Counted from the first letter of the stretch, positions 39,415 through 48,237 are shown. The stretch: 64,000 bases of DNA from UBA1845 sp002338715 (GCA_035344155.1 DAORAL010000014.1:57738-121737); one strand, 5' to 3'. Program-made: numbers and translations. Notes: generated by a model not told the origin, from the letters alone.

Positions 39415-40788
39415 TCACGCTTGAGAAATAATCTCCGTCATGCCTTGGGACCGCTCAGGCCGATCGCGCGCATTGGTTTTTGCAGTGGGGGGCAGCGTAG
39501 CTGGTTTGCCGGCCCTCAGTACTGTGGCTACGTCTGATGACTCCTGAGTGGTTGGATCGCCCTTAGACGCTGTTTCGACGTATCTGTTGAGATAGATCCG
39601 CTCGGTCTCGGCGGCGATCGTACCCCAGCTAAATTGCGATTCGACCAGTAGGCGCCCCTCGCGTCCTATCCGCTGACCATGGTCCATCTGTCCCAGCACC
39701 TCGCGCACGCCGAGACCGATTTCGCTCCGATCCACCGAGACAAGAATGCCCGTGTCCTGGTGACGAACAAACTCGGCCGGCCCGCCGCTTCGGGTGACGA
39801 TCACCGGCTTGCCGGCGCTCCATGCTTCCAGGATAACTATGCCAAATGGTTCGTTGCGGCTGGGAACACAGACTGCATCCACACACTTGAATAGGCTGAT
39901 GAGTTCGAGGCCGTTGTGGTGACCCACGAATCGTGTAGCTTCGGTGATACCCAAGTTCCGTGTGCGATCCTCAAGACTGCGACGCATGTCGCCATCGCCC
40001 GCGAAGATGAATTTCGTTTGCGGGTGCCCGCTCAAAATATCGGGGATGGCCTCGACCAGCAGATCGGGACCTTTCTGCCTGGTCAATCGACCCGCAAATA
40101 GTACCGTTGGATCGTTCGGCCCGATCTCGTAACGCTGACGCACTGACTCAATGTTGATACTTGCTTCGAACCTGCGCGGATTCACCCCATTGTAAATCAC
40201 GGTCATCTTGTCCAGCGGCACTGCGTAGAGCCCCCGCACCTCTTGGCGCAGCGTCTCGGATACGCAGATGATTCGATCGGACACATAAGCCCCTTCCCAC
40301 TCCAAGTGACGGACACGCGTGGAATCGCCGTCGTGCAATTGGTTCCCGCAGCGGCCATATTCGGTCGAGTGGATCGTGAAGACGATTAACCGATTGAATT
40401 CGTTCTTGATCCTGCGCAGCGCGTGGGTGCTAAGCCAGTCGTGTCCGTGAATAACATCGAATGGTCCGATCAATTGCTCGATTCTATTGAGGTGTTGCAC
40501 AAAGCTGTCCCCCATGCGCTCCACGTACTCGACAAAATCATCGGTCTTCGGATCGAATGGGCAGCGGTGGTAGTGCACGCCAGCGATGCAGTCATAGCGG
40601 GACTGACCAGGGCCCATACGGGTGAACAGATGAACCTCATGACCGCGGTGGCTCAACGCGGCCGCGAGTTCCGTCACATGGCTTGCGAGGCCGCCCACGG
40701 AAATTGAGTACATGCTCTCCCATGACAGCAGAGCAATCGAAATGGATTCGGCTGGCACTTTTCTCTTGGGCAATAGCCTTGTGGTCAC
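39415..40788 (-). CDS. Glycogen-synthase-like GT-B glycosyltransferase
   Basis: The 457-residue protein starts at a GTG with GGAG nine bases upstream. It is a two-domain GT-B enzyme. The N-terminal half has SWESMYSISVGGLASHVTEL (the glycine-rich acceptor loop), DVIHGHDWLSTHALR and TIHSTEYGR; the C-terminal half has VLFAGRLTRQKGPDLLVEAI, the nucleotide-sugar motif PSRNEPFGIVILEAW and the final E-x7-E. This resembles archaeal-type and GT4/GT5 starch or glycogen synthases. It probably adds glucose from a nucleotide sugar to glycogen. The phosphorylase and CBM48 genes on the opposite side of the intergenic region fit that. The last 60 residues are a disordered tail. Confidence 0.82.
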   Translation of the reverse strand: MTTRLLPKRKVPAESISIALLSWESMYSISVGGLASHVTELAAALSHRGHEVHLFTRMGPGQSRYDCIAGVHYHRCPFDPKTDDFVEYVERMGDSFVQHLNRIEQLIGPFDVIHGHDWLSTHALRRIKNEFNRLIVFTIHSTEYGRCGNQLHDGDSTRVRHLEWEGAYVSDRIICVSETLRQEVRGLYAVPLDKMTVIYNGVNPRRFEASINIESVRQRYEIGPNDPTVLFAGRLTRQKGPDLLVEAIPDILSGHPQTKFIFAGDGDMRRSLEDRTRNLGITEATRFVGHHNGLELISLFKCVDAVCVPSRNEPFGIVILEAWSAGKPVIVTRSGGPAEFVRHQDTGILVSVDRSEIGLGVREVLGQMDHGQRIGREGRLLVESQFSWGTIAAETERIYLNRYVETASKGDPTTQESSDVATVLRAGKPATLPPTAKTNARDRPERSQGMTEIISQA

Positions 40789-40815
40789 CTTAACGAACTC
40801 CTGGACGTCAGCTTC

Positions 40816-40849
40816 TTCACCGGTGTTCGAGCTTTTTCACCGGTGTTCG
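40816..40849. repeat. 14-bp direct repeat with 20-bp period, each with a palindromic core
   Basis: TTCACCGGTGTTCG occurs at 40816-40829 and again at 40836-40849. Each copy contains the palindrome CACCGGTG. Copies 20 bases apart lie on the same face of the helix, as tandem operator sites do. They sit between the divergent glycosyltransferase (start 40788) and Met-rich gene (start 41021), where a regulator could control both. Confidence 0.55.
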
Positions 40850-40901
40850 GGCGTTTAGCGAAACAATTCCCCGTACAGTCACAACGAGATGGAAGTGCCT
40901 G

Positions 40902-40941
40902 GAGGTTCCATCAGAAAAAATATTGCCACCGATGGAACCTC
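40902..40941 (+). promoter_or_regulatory. Perfect 11-bp inverted repeat upstream of the Met-rich gene
   Basis: GAGGTTCCATC (40902-40912) and GATGGAACCTC (40931-40941) are exact reverse complements, 18 bases apart. The A/T-rich spacer AGAAAAAATATTGCC could hold a promoter -10 element. The element lies 80 bases before the ATG at 41021. It may be an operator or a hairpin in the 5' leader. Confidence 0.5.
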
Positions 40942-41020
40942 GGACCGCGCCATACTCGTTTTGCAGGAAGAAGGTGGTACGTGCTGCTTGATTGGCCTTT
41001 CCAGATTCGGAGATAGCTCT

Positions 41021-41941
41021 ATGCAACCCTATTCAGCACGACGCATCGCCAGCGTCGCTTCACTTCTCCTGACGCTTGGCTTGTCGGGGGCGACGCTCGC
41101 CCAGGAAGGGCAATCGTCCATGAATCACGGCGCGGCGAAAAGCGGCGCATCGCAGACCAATGATGTTTCGTTGGTGGATCAATTCGCAGAACTTCGCGCA
41201 AAGGTCGCCCGACTTGAGGCCGCTCTGGAGCAGGACCATCAACGATCTTCAACTCGTAGCGACCCATCCCCGGGCAAACACGGTATGGCCCAGGGTGGTG
41301 GCTCCGATCTGAAGAGCGGCATGGGCATGATGGATCGAAAATCCGGCAAGAAAATGGGCATGATGAAAATGGGCGACAAGATGGGATCCGGACGGATGGG
41401 CGGAATGTCCGGCGGATCCGGCACCATGTCTGGCATGGGTATGGGCGGCATGGGCATGATGAAGAAGGATGCGATGAATAAGGGCATGGGGATGATGGGC
41501 ACGATGAAGGGAATGGGTGGTTCCCAGAAAATGGCGATGCAGTCTGCGTTGCCGGGCTTCCCGGGGGCTTCACACCTCTACCACATCGGTGCCACCGGAT
41601 TTTTCATCGACCACTCAGACCATGTTCAATTGACGACGGATCAACAGTCCAAGCTCAACCAGATCAAGGAAAAGGCCTCACTGGAGCAGGCCACGGCCGA
41701 GCGGCAGATTGAAGAAGCCGAACAGCAGCTTTGGCGAGCCACTGCCTCAGATCAGCCAGACACCAAAGCCATTGAGGCGAACATCCGCAAGATCGAGAAG
41801 TTGCGCGGCGACCAACGGCTCGCCTTTATCCGTGCTGTGGGCGAGGCGGCGAAGGCGCTGACTCACGAGCAGCATCGGATTCTGACCGGTGTCCACCCCG
41901 ATTTCGCGTCGTCCGCCAAACAGACCAGCCACCAACCGTGA
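41021..41941 (+). CDS. Met-rich periplasmic Spy/ZraP-like metal-binding protein
   Basis: The start at ATG 41021 (GGAG eight bases upstream) gives 306 residues with a signal peptide (ASVASLLLTLGLSGATLAQ). Residues about 35-75 form a coiled coil (DQFAELRAKVARLEAAL). About residues 90-180 are packed with Gly-Met-Lys repeats (GMGMMDRKSGKKMGMMKMGD, then SGGSGTMSGMGMGGMGMM), a pattern seen in Cu(I)-binding proteins. The C-terminal part is a helical Spy/LTXXQ-like domain (DHVQLTTDQQSKLNQIKEKA, ALTHEQHRILTGVHP), which in this superfamily acts as a chaperone or metal buffer. The product should protect the periplasm from copper. The CBM48 gene follows 10 bases on. Confidence 0.8.
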   Translation: MQPYSARRIASVASLLLTLGLSGATLAQEGQSSMNHGAAKSGASQTNDVSLVDQFAELRAKVARLEAALEQDHQRSSTRSDPSPGKHGMAQGGGSDLKSGMGMMDRKSGKKMGMMKMGDKMGSGRMGGMSGGSGTMSGMGMGGMGMMKKDAMNKGMGMMGTMKGMGGSQKMAMQSALPGFPGASHLYHIGATGFFIDHSDHVQLTTDQQSKLNQIKEKASLEQATAERQIEEAEQQLWRATASDQPDTKAIEANIRKIEKLRGDQRLAFIRAVGEAAKALTHEQHRILTGVHPDFASSAKQTSHQP

Positions 41942-41951
41942 GGAGAACATA

Positions 41952-42251
41952 ATGAAAACCAAGACTGAGAAAAAGCAAAAGGAAACGGACATTTCCTGTA
42001 CAGCACCGGATGCCAAGTCCGTCTTCGTTGCGGGCACCTTTAACGATTGGGATCCGAAGGCCACGCCCATGAAGCAGTCTGGGGATGGAAAATGGATCGC
42101 TCGGATCGACCTGGCGTCCGGCCGTCACGAATTCAAGTTCATCGTCGACGGTGAGTGGTGCTGCGCGCCCGGTTGCGAGGGTGATCATGTGTGTGCCCAC
42201 TGTGTTCCCAACGACTGTGGAACGATGAACCGGGTATTGGAGGTGCAATGA
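41952..42251 (+). CDS. Stand-alone CBM48 glycogen-binding-module protein
   Basis: AGGAG before the ATG at 41952 gives a 99-residue protein. It is a single CBM48 module: SVFVAGTFNDWDPKATPMKQ, DGKWIARIDLASGRHEFKFI and VDGEW. The Trp of FNDW and the second Trp line match the sugar-binding residues of AMPK-beta and isoamylase modules. After the fold come four Cys (WCCAPGCEGDHVCAHC), which could hold a metal. There is no signal peptide, so it likely binds glycogen in the cytoplasm. Its stop overlaps the next small ORF, which leads on to the phosphorylase. Confidence 0.85.
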   Translation: MKTKTEKKQKETDISCTAPDAKSVFVAGTFNDWDPKATPMKQSGDGKWIARIDLASGRHEFKFIVDGEWCCAPGCEGDHVCAHCVPNDCGTMNRVLEVQ

Positions 42252-42445
42252 ACTACGCCAACGCCCTTCGCCGAAATCGTCGACGTTTTTCCAATCAATG
42301 GCATTCTTGGTTGCGTCTTTGGAGGTGGTCCACGCGCTTGCGTTTCGGTCGGCATCGCGGAGTACGCCAAGCGTTATCCTCGCGGCGAAGTATCGCGAAA
42401 TGGCAGCGTCAACTGCGTAGCGGCACACGGCCACACACGGCATGA
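42248..42445 (+). CDS. Arg/Trp-rich 65-residue protein between the CBM48 and phosphorylase genes
   Basis: The ATG overlaps the CBM48 stop (ATGA at 42248), and the TGA overlaps the phosphorylase start (ATGA at 42442). Such double coupling argues for translation. The product is strongly basic with Trp clusters (RRNRRRFSNQWHSWLRLWRW). No family is known to me. It could bind RNA, glycogen or a membrane. A shadow without function that merely relays ribosomes is also possible. Confidence 0.5.
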   Translation: MNYANALRRNRRRFSNQWHSWLRLWRWSTRLRFGRHRGVRQALSSRRSIAKWQRQLRSGTRPHTA

Positions 42446-44160
42446 GCCATTCGCGCGAAATCATCGCCTACTTCTCAATGGAAATCGCCTTGGAACCTGG
42501 CATGCCGACCTATAGCGGCGGGCTTGGGGTGCTCGCGGGTGACACAATCCGCTCCGCCGCCGACCTGAAGGTGCCGATGGTCGCGGTGACGTTGCTGCAT
42601 CGCCACGGCTATTTCAGACAGAAACTCGACCCGAGCGGTTGGCAGACGGAAGAGGCCATCTCATGGGACGTGGAGTCGTTTTGCCAAGAGCTGCCGGCAC
42701 GCGTAGTCGTGAGCATTGAAGGTAGGTCGGTTCAGTTGCGCGCCTGGCGATACACGGTCAAAGCCTCGAACGCCCATGAAGTACCTGTGATCCTACTAGA
42801 CGCCGACCTGCCCGACAATTCGGAATGGGATCGCGCGCTTACGCATCATCTTTACGGGGGCGATTCTCACCACCGTCTATGCCAGGAAGTCATTCTGGGC
42901 ATTGGTGGAGTGCGAATGCTCCGCGCGTTGGGTTACGACGACGTTGGTCGCTTTCACATGAACGAAGGCCACGCGGCGCTGCTCGCATTAGAGTTGCTCG
43001 ATGAACGGGCACGTTGGCTACACCGCGACGCCTTTAACGAGGAAGACGTGCAGGCGGTGAAGCGTCGATGTGTCTTCACCACGCATACGCCAGTTCCCGC
43101 CGGTCACGACCGGTTTCCCCTGGAACATGTGGCTCGGGTCTTGGGCCGCGCGGACGTCTTCACCATGCACGAAGTGTTTTGTTGCGCGGGCGAGTTGAAC
43201 CTGACTTACCTGGCCCTCAACCTCAGCCACTACGTCAATGGCGTCGCCAAGAAGCACGGTGAGGTGTCGCGCCAAATGCTCACGCCGCGCGATGCGGATC
43301 ACCATTATCAGATCGACTCCATCACGAACGGCGTTCACCTCGCGACATGGGCCGCACCTTCGTTTGTCAAGCTATTCGACCGCCACATTCCCGGTTGGCA
43401 AGAAGACAATTCGAGTCTGCGCTATGCGCTTCGTATCCCTGCGGACGAAGTGTGGCGGGCGCACGAAGATGCCAAGGCGCGAACCGTCGAAGAAGTCAAC
43501 CGCCTGACGAAGGCAAACTTTGATGTGGAGACGCTCACCATCGGGTTTGCCCGTCGCGCTGCCACTTACAAGCGTGCGGACTTATTGCTCAGCGATCCCG
43601 CTCGTTTGGAAGAAATCGCGTCCCGTGCGGGTCGGCTGCAGATTATTTTTGGCGGTAAGGCCCACCCGCAAGACGACGCGGGAAAGAAAGTCATCCAGCA
43701 AATCGTTCAATCGAGCGCATTGCTCGCCCCGGAAGTTCGCATCGTCTACATGGAAGACTATGGTTGGGAATTGGCGCGTCTGTTGACGGCCGGGGTCGAT
43801 GTGTGGCTCAACACGCCGCAGCCACCCTTGGAAGCCAGCGGTACAAGTGGCATGAAGGCCGCGCTCAACGGCGTACCCAGCTTCAGCGTGCTGGACGGTT
43901 GGTGGATCGAAGGCTGTATCGAAGATGTGACAGGTTGGGCGATCGGCGAGACCTGTCCAACAGACGTTTCGCTCGAGGATCGAGCCAGTTGTGACGCCTA
44001 TTCGCTCTATCAGAAGTTGGAAAACGTGGTCATCCCAACTTTCCACCATCACCGAAACGACTTTGTCCGCCTCATGAGGCATGCTATTGCGCTGAATGCA
44101 TCGCATTTTAATACGCAGCGGATGGTGCAAGAGTACATTGCGAAAGCGTACTTCGAATGA
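42442..44160 (+). CDS. glgP: Alpha-glucan (glycogen/maltodextrin) phosphorylase, short type
   Basis: The 572-residue protein is of the short GT35 type found in many bacteria and archaea (long E. coli-type enzymes exceed 790). Motifs include IAYFSMEIALEPGMPTYSGG and GVLAGDTIRSAADL at the N-terminus, FHMNEGHAALLALEL, FTTHTPVPAGHDRF, and the pyridoxal-phosphate region GIGGVRMLRALGY with TSGMKAALNGVPSFSVLDGW near the C-terminus. It cleaves glucose from glycogen using phosphate to give glucose-1-phosphate. The upstream CBM48 protein and the divergent synthase-like enzyme make this a small glycogen-turnover cluster. Confidence 0.92.
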   Translation: MSHSREIIAYFSMEIALEPGMPTYSGGLGVLAGDTIRSAADLKVPMVAVTLLHRHGYFRQKLDPSGWQTEEAISWDVESFCQELPARVVVSIEGRSVQLRAWRYTVKASNAHEVPVILLDADLPDNSEWDRALTHHLYGGDSHHRLCQEVILGIGGVRMLRALGYDDVGRFHMNEGHAALLALELLDERARWLHRDAFNEEDVQAVKRRCVFTTHTPVPAGHDRFPLEHVARVLGRADVFTMHEVFCCAGELNLTYLALNLSHYVNGVAKKHGEVSRQMLTPRDADHHYQIDSITNGVHLATWAAPSFVKLFDRHIPGWQEDNSSLRYALRIPADEVWRAHEDAKARTVEEVNRLTKANFDVETLTIGFARRAATYKRADLLLSDPARLEEIASRAGRLQIIFGGKAHPQDDAGKKVIQQIVQSSALLAPEVRIVYMEDYGWELARLLTAGVDVWLNTPQPPLEASGTSGMKAALNGVPSFSVLDGWWIEGCIEDVTGWAIGETCPTDVSLEDRASCDAYSLYQKLENVVIPTFHHHRNDFVRLMRHAIALNASHFNTQRMVQEYIAKAYFE

Positions 44161-44252
44161 CCGTGCTGCGCAGGTAAACACGATCCAATCAAGATTGAAC
44201 AAGCCCACAGCGCCACATCTTTGGGTTCGATGATTTGAATAATTGAGGTCAA

Positions 44253-46229
44253 TTGATGATCGCTTGGAATCGCCATTATCCGAGGCCAACTGCCCTGGTT
44301 ACTAAGAGCTTGGTCGTACTGGCCTTGATCGCAGTCAGGCCGGCCTTGGTCGCGGCACAGGTATCTCCAGAGGAGCACGCCAGCCATCATCCCGAGGAGT
44401 CGCAACCAGAAAACTCTGCGTCACAGCCCGCTGGCGATGATGACCAGAAAAAATCCGGTGGTATGGGTGGCATGGCGGGAGGTATGGGAAAAATGATGGA
44501 GAAGATGGGTGCTCCCAAACCCAAGGAACTTTACCCGTCGCTCATGGCACTTCCCGACCTGCCGATGGAAATGCGTCAACAGATCCAGCGACAAGCGCAT
44601 GACCGCATGAAGGCGGGTGCGGCACTGATGTCGGAGGGGCTCGAAGCACTTTCGCGTGCGGCGCCCTCCGACGATTTCAAATCCATGCAGGTGGCGACAG
44701 CGAAGCTGCGGGAAGGGCTCGCTGAATTCGAAAGCGGTCTCGCAGCGCACCGCGCGCTTGCGGAGGGAAAGGCGCCCCGTAATGTCGCGCTCCGATGGTT
44801 CAAGCGAGAGATGAACCTGCTGCCGGCGACCCACCTGGAGCCCAGCTTTCGATTCTGGGGAATGTCCACGTTCCACACTTTTGTGATGGTCATCTTTGTC
44901 GTGTTCGCCGCGGTGATGATTTGGATGTACTACTTCAAGATGCGCCGTGCCTCAGCACTGCTACAAAGTTTGGTAAGTCCGGGCATCGTAGCGGCTCCCG
45001 GCGTCACCAGGCCTGCCGAACCGCAAGAATCAACGCCCAGTGCAGCGGTTCAGCGTGCCCCCCAATCTGCATCCGCCGAACGCCAAGCCGTGCCCAAGCC
45101 AGTCGAGCCGCCCGAATTTCCGGCCATGAAATCGCGAACGGTCCCCGCACAGACATGGTCCGGCAACCTGCGCGTCTGCCGAATTTTCGAGGAAACGCCG
45201 GGCGTAAAGACCTTTCGCTTGGCAGCCGAGCACGACGTGGCTTTGCCCTTCACCTACTACCCCGGCCAGTTCCTGACGCTCTCACTGAACATCGACGGTA
45301 AGAAGGTCAAGCGCAGCTACACCATCGCCTCAACTCCCACACAGTTGCACTACTGCGCCATCACCGTCAAACGCGAGGATCAGGGCCTTGTCTCGCGATT
45401 TCTCCACGACCAGATCGAGGAAGAAAACCTGCTTGAAGCCGCTGCGCCGAACGGAAAGTTCACTTTCACCGGCGCGGAGGCTGAAACCATCGTGCTGATC
45501 GGCGGTGGTGTGGGCATCACACCGCTCATGAGCGTGGTGCGCTACCTCACGGACGTCGGATGGCGAAACGATATCTATCTGCTCTACTGCTGCCGTACGA
45601 CGAAAGATTTCATTTTTCGCGAAGAGCTGGAGCAGCTCCAGCAACGTCACCCGAATCTCCACGTCTTCGCCACCATGACGCGTGCGGCTGGCACGGTCTG
45701 GATGGGGCTGAAGGGCCGCTTCACGTCGGACCTTATTGGCCACCTCATCCCGGACGTTTCCAAGTGCCGGGTACATGTCTGCGGTCCACCTTTAATGATG
45801 AGCGCCGTGCTGGAGATGCTCAAGACCCTGAACGTCCCTGATGATCAGCTGGAGACCGAAGCGTTCGGTCCGGCAATAAAGCCGCCCTCCGCGAAATCGG
45901 TCGCGTCAGCAGCAACCGAAGCGCAACCCGGAACAGTGCCATCGTCCGGGGACGCGAAGAGCGTCGGCACCACAGCCGTCGCATTCAAACGCTCTGACAA
46001 GTTCGCGCCCCTGGCAACCGACGAAACAGTGCTCGATGCCGCCGACGCAGTCGGCGTTGAGATCGACAACTCGTGCCGTTCGGGCCAGTGCGGCCTATGC
46101 AAGATCAAGCTACTCTCTGGCAACGTAACCATGGAATGTGACGACGCGTTGTCCGACGACGACAAACAGCAGGGGCTTATTCTCGCATGCCAGGCTATGG
46201 CCAGCGCAAACGTCGAGGTGGACGCCTGA
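44253..46229 (+). CDS. Membrane NAD(P)H reductase: Met-rich periplasmic part, FAD/NAD domains and 2Fe-2S ferredoxin
   Basis: The 658-residue protein starts after GAGG and has a signal segment (SLVVLALIAVRPALVAAQ). A periplasmic part of about 170 residues has GGMGGMAGGMGKMMEKMG and helices. One membrane helix (FHTFVMVIFVVFAAVMIWMYYF, about 207-228) then brings the rest into the cytoplasm. This is a ferredoxin-reductase-type module with the FAD motif RSYTIAS, the NAD motif GGGVGITPLMSV and CGPPLMM. The C-terminus is a plant-type 2Fe-2S domain (DNSCRSGQCGLCKIKLLSG and LACQ). Electrons should flow from NAD(P)H through FAD to the cluster. It is coupled to the membrane and cytochrome genes behind it. 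Confidence 0.85.
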   Translation: MMIAWNRHYPRPTALVTKSLVVLALIAVRPALVAAQVSPEEHASHHPEESQPENSASQPAGDDDQKKSGGMGGMAGGMGKMMEKMGAPKPKELYPSLMALPDLPMEMRQQIQRQAHDRMKAGAALMSEGLEALSRAAPSDDFKSMQVATAKLREGLAEFESGLAAHRALAEGKAPRNVALRWFKREMNLLPATHLEPSFRFWGMSTFHTFVMVIFVVFAAVMIWMYYFKMRRASALLQSLVSPGIVAAPGVTRPAEPQESTPSAAVQRAPQSASAERQAVPKPVEPPEFPAMKSRTVPAQTWSGNLRVCRIFEETPGVKTFRLAAEHDVALPFTYYPGQFLTLSLNIDGKKVKRSYTIASTPTQLHYCAITVKREDQGLVSRFLHDQIEEENLLEAAAPNGKFTFTGAEAETIVLIGGGVGITPLMSVVRYLTDVGWRNDIYLLYCCRTTKDFIFREELEQLQQRHPNLHVFATMTRAAGTVWMGLKGRFTSDLIGHLIPDVSKCRVHVCGPPLMMSAVLEMLKTLNVPDDQLETEAFGPAIKPPSAKSVASAATEAQPGTVPSSGDAKSVGTTAVAFKRSDKFAPLATDETVLDAADAVGVEIDNSCRSGQCGLCKIKLLSGNVTMECDDALSDDDKQQGLILACQAMASANVEVDA

Positions 46230-47230
46230 TGAAGGAGCGCGAACGCATAGTGGTGAGCGGCCTAGTTCTGCTGATGCTGCTGACCTGGCTGGGCTTTGCC
46301 GTTCACCGGTCACCTCGATTCGCGGGCAGCCTGTGGGGCGGGATCCTGGGCGTCAGCGGCGCGATGCTTATGCTCGTACCCCTGGCATACATGGTCGTCA
46401 AGCGAAACAATCGACTCCGCAAACGTATCACGAAATACGTTTCTGTGCGCACCTTGCTGGCGTGGCACATCTATGCGGGCATCGTGGGTCCGATCCTCGT
46501 GTTATTGCACACGGGGCACAAGTTCGAAAGCCCGCTGGGCATTGCGCTGACCGCGATGACCCTTGTGGTCGTGATAAGTGGCTTCATCGGCCGCTACTTG
46601 ATGAAGCAGTTCACCACGGAAATCCGCGAGAAGAAGGCAATGCTGACCCAGCTCCAAGAAGTTTATCAGGATGCCAGCGCGCAGCTCGGCGACAAACCGG
46701 ACCAAGTTCGTATGCTTCGGCTTTTCTCCGGATTTTTTGGGCGCGCGGTGGCTAGCTTTTTCGTTCGTGATCTGGCCAGAGGGGCAGCAACCCCCTCGAA
46801 CTTCGAGGTAACCAACCCGGCGACGTTGCTCCGGGTAACCGAATCGATCGCAGACCTAGAGTTTGCCATCAAGACCCATGAGGCATTCAAGGCGTGGTTT
46901 GGGAAGTGGCTCAAAATCCACATCGTGATCTCTTTCATTCTCTACACACTGATGGGACTGCACATATGGGGGGCGGTTCACTTCGGACTGCGATGGTTTG
47001 AACCATCGAGTTTCGCTCGGATCGTCCCACCGAGTCACGTTACCGCTTCCGCCCAGCCGTTCAGGTCTTCGGCATCCGTCCAAGGACTAGAGAACTTGGC
47101 CTGCGAGCCTGATGTCCCTTCTGAACGGCGCTATCCCTTTGCCGAATTCGCGGAGTATCTCGACCAAAGTCGCCGGTCGAGCGGCTTCACTCCGGCAGAC
47201 AACAAATCTGAGATGGCGACCCGATCGTGA
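46229..47230 (+). CDS. Membrane cytochrome-b-like protein of the redox cluster
   Basis: The ATG overlaps the upstream stop as TGATG at 46229 (333 residues). There are about five membrane helices (VSGLVLLMLLTWLGFAV, AMLMLVPLAYMVV, HIYAGIVGPILVLLHTGH, MTLVVVISGFIGRYLM, HIVISFILYTLMGLHIWG). His residues near the helix ends (WHIYAG, LLHTGH, KIHIV, LHIWGAVHFG) are paired as in two-heme ferric-reductase or cytochrome-b folds. A helical loop of about 120 residues separates the helices four and five. I infer that it passes electrons across the membrane from the reductase to the heptaheme protein. Haem binding is not proven. Confidence 0.75.
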   Translation: MKERERIVVSGLVLLMLLTWLGFAVHRSPRFAGSLWGGILGVSGAMLMLVPLAYMVVKRNNRLRKRITKYVSVRTLLAWHIYAGIVGPILVLLHTGHKFESPLGIALTAMTLVVVISGFIGRYLMKQFTTEIREKKAMLTQLQEVYQDASAQLGDKPDQVRMLRLFSGFFGRAVASFFVRDLARGAATPSNFEVTNPATLLRVTESIADLEFAIKTHEAFKAWFGKWLKIHIVISFILYTLMGLHIWGAVHFGLRWFEPSSFARIVPPSHVTASAQPFRSSASVQGLENLACEPDVPSERRYPFAEFAEYLDQSRRSSGFTPADNKSEMATRS

Positions 47231-48030
47231 CCGTGACCAGCAAAAAGAAAACCCCCACAAAATGGGTTTTCGTGCCCGTGGTCGCCGCGGGCCTAGTCGG
47301 CATATGGCGACTGACTCCTGGAGAGTCGGACTTCAAGGAAGCTTCGACGTGGCAAATGATGACCCAGCCCGGCGATCTCTCGGAAGCACACGCATCGCTA
47401 GAGAACAACTGCGCCGCGTGCCACACTGCGGTCATAGGCCTCGATTCGAGTAAGTGTACTGTCTGTCACGCTAACAATGAGTCCCTGTTGCAGCGACAGC
47501 CGACATCCTTCCATGCAAATATCGGCAGTTGTAAAGCATGTCATCCCGAACATCAGGGTCGAGCGTACCGGCCTGCAAACATGGACCATGCCGCGCTGGC
47601 CAACATCGGTCTGCGTCAAACTAACGATGTGGAATTCGGGGGTGAGAACACGGCTATGCGCGCATTACTGCTCGATCAGATCCGTCACAGTGAGGCACCT
47701 CATTCACGGATCTCACCGGCGGAAGGGTTTCTAAATTGCAACACATGTCACGCGAACGACGATCGCCACTTCAAGCTATTTGGCGACGACTGCGCTCAAT
47801 GCCACATGACCACCAAATGGACGATTCCGGCATTCCGTCATCCGTCGTCTCGTTCCAGAGACTGCGCGCAATGCCATCAGGCACCCCCCAGTCATTACAT
47901 GATGCACTTCAGTATGATTTCGCAGAAAGTTGCCGGTCAAGATCACGCGCGGGTAGAGCAATGTTACAGATGTCATCAAACCACGTCATGGCCTGATATT
48001 AAAGGCGTCGGCTGGTACAAGCATCACTGA
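47227..48030 (+). CDS. Membrane-anchored heptaheme c-type cytochrome
   Basis: The gene starts at a GTG overlapping the upstream stop (GTGA). The 267-residue protein has one N-terminal helix (WVFVPVVAAGLVGIW) and then seven CXXCH haem sites: CAACH, CTVCH, CKACH, CNTCH, CAQCH, CAQCH and CYRCH. Extra His residues (for example HAALAN, HSEAPHSR, RHFKLF, HYMMHF) could be the second axial ligands, as in cytochrome c3/c7-like proteins. It should sit at the outer face of the inner membrane as the electron exit of the three-gene chain. The final acceptor is not evident; Cu(II) or another oxidised metal is possible. Confidence 0.88.
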   Translation: MTVTSKKKTPTKWVFVPVVAAGLVGIWRLTPGESDFKEASTWQMMTQPGDLSEAHASLENNCAACHTAVIGLDSSKCTVCHANNESLLQRQPTSFHANIGSCKACHPEHQGRAYRPANMDHAALANIGLRQTNDVEFGGENTAMRALLLDQIRHSEAPHSRISPAEGFLNCNTCHANDDRHFKLFGDDCAQCHMTTKWTIPAFRHPSSRSRDCAQCHQAPPSHYMMHFSMISQKVAGQDHARVEQCYRCHQTTSWPDIKGVGWYKHH

Positions 48031-48201
48031 GGGCGGTATTCATCGAGGCATTCAGCATGTGTCATGCCCGCATGGTTGCGACGGCTCACTGAATCCGGAC
48101 ATCGAAAGGTGCCGTGAGGAGAACGGCATCGATGTCGGGCTAATTGAGCACCTCAGCCCGATTACTGGGAAATGTACATGATACCCTCAGAAATCTCCGG
48201 C

Positions 48202-48230
48202 TTGACCTCCCCCAAACTCATTTCTATGAT
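48202..48230 (+). promoter_or_regulatory. Sigma-70-type promoter of the czc operon
   Basis: TTGACC (48202-48207) and TATGAT (48225-48230) are 17 bases apart, a near-consensus -35/-10 pair. Transcription should begin about 48237, at or next to the first ATG (48238), so translation may be leaderless or may start at the GTG at 48286. Confidence 0.65.
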
Positions 48231-48237
48231 TTAGGAA

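Noticed and set aside
41019..41573. Pro/Ser/Cys-rich minus-strand frame
   Set aside because: It is the complement of the Gly-Met repeats of the Met-rich gene.
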